11,933 bases of DNA from Cytophagales bacterium (lineage in GTDB: Bacteria; Bacteroidota; Bacteroidia; Cytophagales; MED-G16). Location: the NCBI GenBank assembly GCA_029940715.1, contig JAPYTU010000046.1, positions 1 to 11,933 of the forward strand, read 5' to 3'. A program made the position numbers and the translations under genes. The notes beneath the pieces are model-generated. The model was not told where the DNA came from. It made no database searches and saw nothing but the letters and a program-made list of their open reading frames with translations. Positions within the stretch are counted from its first letter, which is position 1. Every line of letters starts with the position of its first letter. Of the stretch, positions 8,201-11,933 are shown in pieces.

Positions 8201-8306
8201 ACCAACTAAGGGATCTAGAGAAGTTTTTAAACTTCTTAAAAATGAGTTATTGGGTTATACAAATAGTTTAGATAAACTCAAAAAGGAATTTAATCGTTAT
8301 TTATAA
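5274..8306 (+). CDS. Exported Asp-box (BNR/sortilin-type) beta-propeller protein
   Basis: This 1010-residue protein starts with a signal peptide (MKFKLLSILV, hydrophobic core, then FNLQSFS). Eleven Asp-boxes (S/T-x-D-x-G-x-x-W and variants) start at residues 71, 126, 177, 235, 285, 331, 373, 521, 588, 641 and 685. The one at 331 ends in Phe and the one at 373 has Asn for Asp. The 148-residue spacing between boxes seven and eight suggests two propellers, at about 35-420 and 440-730. A C-terminal section (about 740-870) looks like a beta-sandwich, with LNTYIWNLRYPG and PPGKYIIELTI. A charged helical tail, about 880-1010, ends the protein. Large proteins with this layout are common in Bacteroidota and are usually annotated as glycosyl hydrolase or VPS10-domain protein. 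Asp-boxes are structural, so they do not prove enzyme activity. Only 4 bases separate it from the next gene. Confidence 0.88.
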   Translation: MKFKLLSILVSIIFISPFNLQSFSNKDSIINHLEWRSIGPDRGGRSIAVSGSSSRINEYYFGAVGGGLWKTIDGGQTWKPVTDGQLKSSSVGAVAVSNSNPDVVYIGMGETELRGNIMQGDGVYKSIDAGKTWEHVGLEETQAISKIRVHPTNPDIVYVAALGHPYGENPERGVFKSTDGGKNWKKILFKSTKAGAIDLVMDANNPDVLYSTFWQVYRTPYKMLGGGPDCGIYKTTDGGKSWEDISENSGLPSRPLGKIGITVSPVNSNRLWALVEANNGGVYTSDDAGSTWSLINDERKLRQRAFYYSRIYADPKDENTVYALNTGFYKSVDGGKTFDKRIIVPHGDNHDLWIDPQNPMRMVNANDGGGCVSVNGGESWTDLDFPTSQFYHIMVTRDFPYMICGAQQDNSTMCIPSEGWNFKQARGPHKEYYYAIGGGESGYISQHPNKLDWFYAGSQGALLTKYDRSNGYRRDIQVYPRFFSGEPSSALPERWQWTFPIVFSPLNANKLYTCSQHVWVSEDDGQSWTKISPDLTYADPNTLGDTGGIITNDMNGPEIYATVFALALSNHDENVIWAGSDDGLVHITMDHGKTWKNITPIDMPKDTRISIIEESTHNPGTAYIAAKRYQMDDRKPYIWKTSDYGKTWDLIVDGIRKDDFIHVVREDLIVPGLLYAGGEHGVWVSYDNGDNWSSLSLNMPDTQISDLIVTDKDIVVGTHGRSIYILDDISPIREMSKVDLNKPHLYDTYYAARRIQNAEIKYYLPDDVTSLNIRIFDQKGNIVLEKEGLIEKDASEEESSWYGSDNKNPSMKKGLNTYIWNLRYPGATEFEGMIIWSARPQLGPIAPPGKYIIELTINNKKYETSVDLIKDSRIDVSDDDINVQFNFAMEIRNQTDLANRSVIEIRNMKVHLDSIISKKSSSRSAKIKTLISNLETIESSIYQVKNQSGQDPLNFPIRVNNRLAYLRKSVESGDGLPTKGSREVFKLLKNELLGYTNSLDKLKKEFNRYL

Positions 8307-8310
8307 ACAT

Positions 8311-9636
8311 ATGAAAAAGTACATTTTTATATGTTTATTGATGTTTTCATGTAAAAACGTTTCTAATTCAGATAGGACTGTAGAAGCTGAAGGTTATGTT
8401 ATTAAGGATACCGATTTTGTTATTTCTAGAACTGATTATATTAATAAGTTAGAAGGATTTTGGCTTGCTCAGTGTATTGCTAATATGACGGGTTTAGTTA
8501 CTGAAATGGATAAAATAGGTAACATTGGAGAAATAAAAACCGGTCAATTTTATACTAGAGATGATTGGGGTAAGCCTGATTTGCCAAGTATTTTTAATTC
8601 TAAACCAAGCAACTTATCTCCAACCATTGATTTTGTTTTTGAGCAGGATGGTGTATGGCCAGCGGATGATGATACAGATATTGAGTATATGTATCAGGAG
8701 CTTCTTTTTGTAAATAAAACATCTTTATTAACGGGAGAGCAAATTAGGGATGGATGGATTAAACACATCAGGAGTGAAGAAGAAAATTTTTTGTGGGTTT
8801 CTAATCAGAGAGCATTTGATTTAATGAAGCAGGATATAATACCTCCAGAAACTAGTAATCCTGATATTAATCCAGATTATGATATGATAGATGCACAATT
8901 AACAACTGAAATATTTGGTTTATTTGCTCCTTCTCGACCTGATATGGCAATAAAAATGGCAAAATTACCTATTCAGACTACAGCAAGATATAATGCACAG
9001 TGGATTTCTGAGTTTTATGTTTCGATGCATTCTTTAGCATCAAGTATTGATAAGGAGAAAACTATAAAAGAAAATTTAATGTGGATGGCTGATCAATCAA
9101 GAAAAATTTTACCTGAAGATTCTTATTCAGCTAAGATGTATGATTATGTAAAATCTGAATATTTAACTGGTATGGAATGGGAAAGTATTAGAGATAATAT
9201 CTATCAAAGGTATCAAGTTGAAGGTAAAGATGGTTATGATCTTACATCAAGGAATATTTATTGTAATGGTTGTTTTGCTGCAGGCATAAATTTTGCCGCT
9301 AGTTTGGTAAGCCTTTTTTGTGGAGAAGGGGATTTAATTGAAACGATTAAAATTGGTTCATTGGCTGGATGGGATTCAGATAATCCAACAGCTACTTGGG
9401 GAGGATTATTAGGTTTTATGATAGGTAAGGATGGAGTAGAAAAGATTTTTAATAGAACATTCTTAGATAAGTATAATATTCACAGAACACGTCAAAATTT
9501 TAGAAGAGAAATTGATGATTTTTCTAATATGGCAGAAAAAGGTATTGTGATTATAGATCGAGTAATCCTTGAAGAATTAAAAGGAGGCGTTGATTTGAAG
9601 AATAATTTGTGGTATATACCTATAATCAATAAATAG
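8311..9636 (+). CDS. ADP-ribosylglycohydrolase-fold lipoprotein
   Basis: This 441-residue protein has a short signal ending in lipobox MFSC, with Cys14 as the predicted lipid anchor, so it should face the periplasm or cell surface. The ADP-ribosylglycohydrolase (ADP-ribosyl-acceptor hydrolase, PF03747-like) features are an early metal cluster Asp119-Asp-Asp-Thr-Asp123 in PADDDTDIEY and a late one, Asp355-Ser-Asp357 in GWDSDNPTATWGG. The latter parallels the GGDTDT...GA motif of classical members. LTGEQIRDGWIKHI following the first cluster is also typical. It is longer than the roughly 300-residue classical enzymes. ADP-ribosyl hydrolases normally work inside cells, so an exported member probably cleaves another N- or O-glycosidic bond; the substrate is unknown. 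It is almost certainly cotranscribed with the beta-propeller gene 4 bases upstream. Confidence 0.82.
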   Translation: MKKYIFICLLMFSCKNVSNSDRTVEAEGYVIKDTDFVISRTDYINKLEGFWLAQCIANMTGLVTEMDKIGNIGEIKTGQFYTRDDWGKPDLPSIFNSKPSNLSPTIDFVFEQDGVWPADDDTDIEYMYQELLFVNKTSLLTGEQIRDGWIKHIRSEEENFLWVSNQRAFDLMKQDIIPPETSNPDINPDYDMIDAQLTTEIFGLFAPSRPDMAIKMAKLPIQTTARYNAQWISEFYVSMHSLASSIDKEKTIKENLMWMADQSRKILPEDSYSAKMYDYVKSEYLTGMEWESIRDNIYQRYQVEGKDGYDLTSRNIYCNGCFAAGINFAASLVSLFCGEGDLIETIKIGSLAGWDSDNPTATWGGLLGFMIGKDGVEKIFNRTFLDKYNIHRTRQNFRREIDDFSNMAEKGIVIIDRVILEELKGGVDLKNNLWYIPIINK

Positions 9637-9677
9637 GGAATAATAGTTATGGTATTTTATTTTAGTAATCTTCTTTT

Positions 9678-9706
9678 TTGAAATGTACATTGATAATTGT
9701 AGATTG
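9678..9706 (+). promoter_or_regulatory. Conserved promoter-like element, copy 1, 5 bases before an ATG
   Basis: TTG (9678-9680, within TTTTTTGAAAT) and TAGATTG (9700-9706) are 22 bases apart, start to start. Between them lies TTGATAATTG (9690-9699), which recurs in the other copies. The arrangement resembles the Bacteroidota -33 TTG and -7 TAnnTTTG promoter with one T missing. The final G is followed by exactly 5 bases and then the ATG of the deacetylase gene, so transcription would start at or beside the start codon. Confidence 0.6.
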
Positions 9707-9711
9707 AATCT

Positions 9712-10611
9712 ATGAAAAGATTGTTAATACTTTTTTTTATTTTATTTAGTTCACATTTGTTGATATCCCAGAGAATTAACAATTCTGAGTCTAGCACTAC
9801 ATCTATTAATATTATTGTAATTGGAGCTCATCCTGACGATTGCGATATTAGATTCGGCGGTACTGCAGCTTTACTATCTAAAATGGGTCATAAAATAAAA
9901 TTTTTATCATTAACAAATGGAGATGCAGGTCATCAAAAAATTGGAGGAGGCGTGCTTGCTAAAAGAAGAAGAATGGAGGCAAAAAAAGCAGGTAAGATAT
10001 TGGGTGTAGAATATGATATTTTAGATAATCATGATGGTGAGCTTTTACCTGAATTGTACATAAGAAATCAAATAATTAAGAAAATTAGGGAGTGGGATGC
10101 TGATGTTGTTGTTGGACCTCGGCCAAATGATTATCATCCGGATCATAGAAATACTGGGATTTTGATGCAGGATGCAGCATATATGGTGATTGTTCCCAAT
10201 GTTGTTCCTGATACACCTCCTTTGAAAAAAAATCCAATATTTTTATATGTGGAAGATCGTTTTAAAAAACCATATCCATTTAGAAAAGATATTTCTGTAA
10301 TAATTGATCAGGTTATTGACCAAAAGATTGAAGCTTTAGCTGCTCACGAATCCCAAATGTTTGAATGGCTACCATGGACCAATGGAATTGAAGAAAATGA
10401 GATTCCAACAAATTCTATCAAAAGATTAATTTGGCTAAAAAAGAGATATGCTCCGCAAAGAAATTGGGATGATAATGAAAAGATGATAATTAGTAAATGG
10501 TATCATGATAGTGATTTATCGAAAATAAAACATATTGAGTTTTTTGAAATATGTGAGTATGGAAAACAACCAACTAATGAAGAAATAAGAAAAATATTTC
10601 ATTTTTTTTAA
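9712..10611 (+). CDS. Exported PIG-L/LmbE family N-deacetylase
   Basis: This 299-residue protein is predicted to remove an acyl group from an amide nitrogen, classically N-acetylglucosamine in a glycoconjugate, using one zinc ion. The signature AHPDDCDIRFGG places zinc ligands His40 and Asp43 and the catalytic base Asp42. A second motif, YHPDHRNTG, gives His142 and zinc ligand His145. The N-terminus, MKRLLILFF through LLISQ, is a signal peptide with likely cleavage near residue 20, so this member works outside the cytoplasm. That argues against mycothiol or bacillithiol synthesis roles known for cytosolic relatives. It lies 75 bases after the ADP-ribosylglycohydrolase-like gene and has its own promoter-like element. 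Its neighbours suggest trimming of an N-acylated amino sugar, which is inference. Family assignment is firm. Confidence 0.9.
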   Translation: MKRLLILFFILFSSHLLISQRINNSESSTTSINIIVIGAHPDDCDIRFGGTAALLSKMGHKIKFLSLTNGDAGHQKIGGGVLAKRRRMEAKKAGKILGVEYDILDNHDGELLPELYIRNQIIKKIREWDADVVVGPRPNDYHPDHRNTGILMQDAAYMVIVPNVVPDTPPLKKNPIFLYVEDRFKKPYPFRKDISVIIDQVIDQKIEALAAHESQMFEWLPWTNGIEENEIPTNSIKRLIWLKKRYAPQRNWDDNEKMIISKWYHDSDLSKIKHIEFFEICEYGKQPTNEEIRKIFHFF

Positions 10612-10622
10612 CAATCCTCTTT

Positions 10623-10651
10623 TTGAAATCTGCTTTGATAATGGTAGATTG
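10623..10651 (+). promoter_or_regulatory. Conserved promoter-like element, copy 2, 5 bases before an ATG
   Basis: TTG (10623-10625, within TTTTTGAAAT) and TAGATTG (10645-10651) again start 22 bases apart, with TTGATAATGG (10635-10644) in front of the box. The match to copy 1 extends over about 40 bases, from TTTTTGAAAT through the start codon and the following AAAAG. Five bases separate the last G from the ATG at 10657. It sits in a 45-base gap just after the deacetylase stop. Confidence 0.6.
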
Positions 10652-10656
10652 ACTAT

Positions 10657-10914
10657 ATGAAAAGTAAAAACATTAATAATGATAATGGATTAAATGAAAT
10701 CTATCATCAGAATGGGAAAATTGGGAAAAAGTATTATAAGAAAGATGGAAAGAGAGATGGTTTATATCAGAGGTGGTATGAAAATGGACAATTAAGATTT
10801 GAAGGAACATATAAAGATGGAAAATCAAATGGATTATTAAGAGGATGGAAATCTAATGGTAAATTAGATTGGGAATCAACCTATAAAGGTGGGAAATTAA
10901 TTAGTGATAATTAG
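10657..10914 (+). CDS. Small MORN-variant (YwqK-like) repeat protein
   Basis: This 85-residue protein has no visible signal peptide or membrane segment. It is built of roughly three units of about 23 residues: NGLNEIYHQNGKIGKKYYKK (10-29), DGLYQRWYENGQLRFEGTYK (34-53) and NGLLRGWKSNGKLDWESTYK (58-77). Each has the form G-x5-W/Y-x2-NG-x-L and then a Y-K/DGK link. This is the MORN-repeat variant found in proteins often labelled YwqK antitoxin-like. No toxin partner is visible next to it, so that label should not be taken as function. Such repeats usually form beta-hairpin stacks that bind lipids or proteins. It is one of the three genes with the tight upstream element. It may be a full small gene or a shortened member of a longer family. 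Confidence 0.75.
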   Translation: MKSKNINNDNGLNEIYHQNGKIGKKYYKKDGKRDGLYQRWYENGQLRFEGTYKDGKSNGLLRGWKSNGKLDWESTYKGGKLISDN

Positions 10915-10949
10915 AATTAAATAAACATCTGATAAAATTAAATTCATTT

Positions 10950-10978
10950 TTGGATTTTTCTTAGATAGTAGTAGATTA
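10950..10978 (+). promoter_or_regulatory. Diverged promoter-like element, copy 4, with a 24-base leader
   Basis: TTG (10950-10952, within TTTTTGG) and TAGATTA (10972-10978) keep the same 22-base start-to-start spacing as copies 1 and 2. The intervening GATAGTAG (10964-10971) is a looser version of GATAATNG. Here the box is 24 bases before the ATG at 11003, so the transcript would carry a short A/T-rich leader instead of being leaderless. Confidence 0.45.
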
Positions 10979-11002
10979 CTTAATTAAATAAAAATTTAAA
11001 TT

Positions 11003-11539
11003 ATGAAAAATATAATTATAAAATCAACTAAAATCTTTTTCAGGGGAATTTTTGTTCTATTCGTGTTATTTATTATAACAAACTGTAATAATCCTTCTGA
11101 ACTACATCTTGAATTAGAAAAAGCTGAAAAACAGTTGGCTGACAATTTAAAAATGTATGAAACTGTATGGGATAAAGTAATTAACGAAAGACAAATTGAC
11201 CTTGTAAATGAAACTTATTTTGATGAAAATGTTACTGCTGTTACAGCGCCAGAAAATATTGTCGGAATTGAGGGGTTTAAAGCATATTACAATAACTATT
11301 TAACTGGATTTTCTGATGCTGAATTCACAATTATTGATGCTTTTGGACAAGGAGATAAAATTGTAAAATATTGGAATTTTAAGGGCACACACGATGGTGA
11401 ATTTTTTGGAATTCCTGCTAGTGGAAAAAAAGTGGATATTAGTGGAACTACACTTGTTAAAATGAAAGACGGAAAAATAGCACAGGAACAGGATTTTATG
11501 GATAATTTAGCCTTTTATCAACAACTTGGATTAATGTAA
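11003..11539 (+). CDS. SnoaL/ester-cyclase-like (NTF2 fold) lipoprotein
   Basis: This 178-residue protein has an N-terminal hydrophobic segment (residues 11-25) ending in lipobox ITNC with Cys28, followed by a linker and helix. It looks membrane anchored on the periplasmic side or outer membrane. Residues 45-178 resemble SnoaL-like ester cyclases of the NTF2-like cone fold. The visible cues are an early helix with ETYFDENVTAV, then VGIEGFKAYYNNYLTGFSDAEFTI, the core sheet KYWNFKGTHDGEFFGIPASGKKVD, and the end ISGTTLVKMKDGKIAQEQDFMDNLAFYQQLG. The G..F.G.P..GK.......V..DGKI.E.W pattern is characteristic of this group. Members may be enzymes or binding proteins, and nothing here fixes the ligand. 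Gaps of 88 bases upstream and 35 downstream each hold a promoter-like element. Confidence 0.8.
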   Translation: MKNIIIKSTKIFFRGIFVLFVLFIITNCNNPSELHLELEKAEKQLADNLKMYETVWDKVINERQIDLVNETYFDENVTAVTAPENIVGIEGFKAYYNNYLTGFSDAEFTIIDAFGQGDKIVKYWNFKGTHDGEFFGIPASGKKVDISGTTLVKMKDGKIAQEQDFMDNLAFYQQLGLM

Positions 11540-11540
11540 G

Positions 11541-11569
11541 TTTTATTTTGATTTGATAATCGTAGATTG
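11541..11569 (+). promoter_or_regulatory. Conserved promoter-like element, copy 3, 5 bases before an ATG
   Basis: TTGATAATCG (11553-11562) is followed directly by TAGATTG (11563-11569) and exactly 5 bases later by the ATG at 11575. The 17-base core differs from copies 1 and 2 only at one position. At the -33 position it reads TTT (11541-11543) rather than TTG; a TTG at 11548-11550 is 15 bases upstream of the box. The element fills almost the entire 35-base gap after the preceding stop codon. Confidence 0.55.
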
Positions 11570-11574
11570 GAGAG

Positions 11575-11933
11575 ATGAAAAAATTATTGTTTATAGTATT
11601 TTATTTTATAATTTCTATTAATCTGTATTCTCAGTATACAGCTGAAAAAATTTCTTTTCAAAGTGCAAATCCTTTTTCTTTTAATGATGTTATAACAAAT
11701 CTTGAAAATCAGGAGAAACAAGAGGTGTATGGTAATCTTGTTATTCCAGATGATACTTTGAATCCTCAAAAAAAATACCCTTTAATTATTGGTGTTGCTG
11801 GTAGTTTGGGGTGGGGAGAACATCATTATAAATATTTAGAAATGTATCAAGAAATGGGTATAGCAACATTTGAATTAAATAGTTTTAAAAGTAGAGGAAT
11901 TAAATCTACTGTTGGTTCTCAAACTGAAGTTAC
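11575..11933 (+). CDS. Exported dienelactone-hydrolase-like alpha/beta hydrolase, 5' part only
   Basis: The first 119 codons are present and the frame is still open where the window ends. MKKLLFIVFYFIISINLYSQ is a signal peptide with likely cleavage after residue 20. Residues 50-65 (QEVYGNLVIPDDTLNP) followed by KKYPLIIGVAGSLGW (66-80) form the first strands and the oxyanion-hole region of an alpha/beta hydrolase. HHYKYLEMYQEMGIATFELNSFKSRGI (84-110) is typical of dienelactone-hydrolase-family members with the D/NSF..RG motif. The nucleophile, acid and histidine lie beyond the window and cannot be checked. Predicted role is ester hydrolysis outside the cytoplasm. The start codon is supported by the signal peptide and by the element 5 bases upstream. 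Confidence 0.8.
   Translation, partial: MKKLLFIVFYFIISINLYSQYTAEKISFQSANPFSFNDVITNLENQEKQEVYGNLVIPDDTLNPQKKYPLIIGVAGSLGWGEHHYKYLEMYQEMGIATFELNSFKSRGIKSTVGSQTEV

Noticed and set aside
10865..10871. Another TAGATTG box inside the MORN-repeat gene
   Set aside because: It lacks the preceding TTGATAAT and the upstream TTG at 22 bases, and is explained by the codons for Leu-Asp-Trp.
10657..10914. Toxin-antitoxin module based on the YwqK-like MORN protein
   Set aside because: No toxin-like partner lies beside it: the neighbours are a deacetylase and an NTF2-fold lipoprotein, and the repeat family is not specific to antitoxins.
11584..11769. Minus-strand frame opposite the last gene
   Set aside because: It overlaps the signal peptide and first domain of the alpha/beta hydrolase, and its basic, low-complexity translation looks like non-coding AT-rich DNA.
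1..11933. CRISPR array, tRNA, rRNA, insertion sequence or phage genes
   Set aside because: No regularly spaced direct repeats, cloverleaf-like sequences, transposase motifs or phage structural genes were seen on reading both strands.

Overview
The window is very AT-rich, with coding frames dominated by A/T-ending codons. It has Bacteroidota lipoprotein signals and secreted-enzyme families, no Shine-Dalgarno sequences that stand out, and promoter-like elements close to the -33/-7 layout known from this phylum. Together these suggest a free-living, probably marine, flavobacterium (Flavobacteriia). This is inferred from style and protein families only; there is no rRNA or other taxonomic marker here.

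Left part (1-2972), all on the minus strand: a gene-poor end (1-410) with two inverted repeats, one of them a plausible terminator; an 81-codon decayed reading frame (411-656); an alkaline phosphatase lipoprotein (673-1794); a short fragment resembling part of the GlmS C-terminal SIS domain (1886-2020); and a secreted endonuclease/exonuclease/phosphatase-family protein (2058-2972). The two intact genes would suit extracytoplasmic phosphate scavenging. The gene debris between and beside them marks the segment as a rearranged, accessory-like stretch.

Right part (3040-11933), all on the plus strand: a 5-helix membrane protein overlapping a sulfatase lipoprotein by ATGA; a 1010-residue exported beta-propeller protein with 11 Asp-boxes; a lipoprotein of the ADP-ribosylglycohydrolase fold placed 4 bases after it; an exported PIG-L/LmbE deacetylase; a small MORN-repeat protein; a SnoaL/ester-cyclase-like lipoprotein; and the first 119 codons of an exported dienelactone-hydrolase-like protein that runs off the window. 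Nearly every product carries a signal peptide or lipobox. The cluster therefore looks like a periplasm/outer-membrane set of hydrolases acting on a sulfated, possibly N-acylated, scavenged compound. No SusC/SusD transporter pair is visible, so it cannot be called a polysaccharide utilisation locus from this window.

The most unusual signal is a near-identical element with core TTGATAATNGTAGATTG. It lies exactly 5 bases before the ATG of three unrelated genes (9712, 10657, 11575). A fourth, diverged copy lies 24 bases before the ATG at 11003. In three of the four copies a TTG sits exactly 22 bases upstream of the TAGATT box. If TAGATTG is the -7 element, the three tight copies would start transcription at or next to the start codon, giving leaderless mRNAs.
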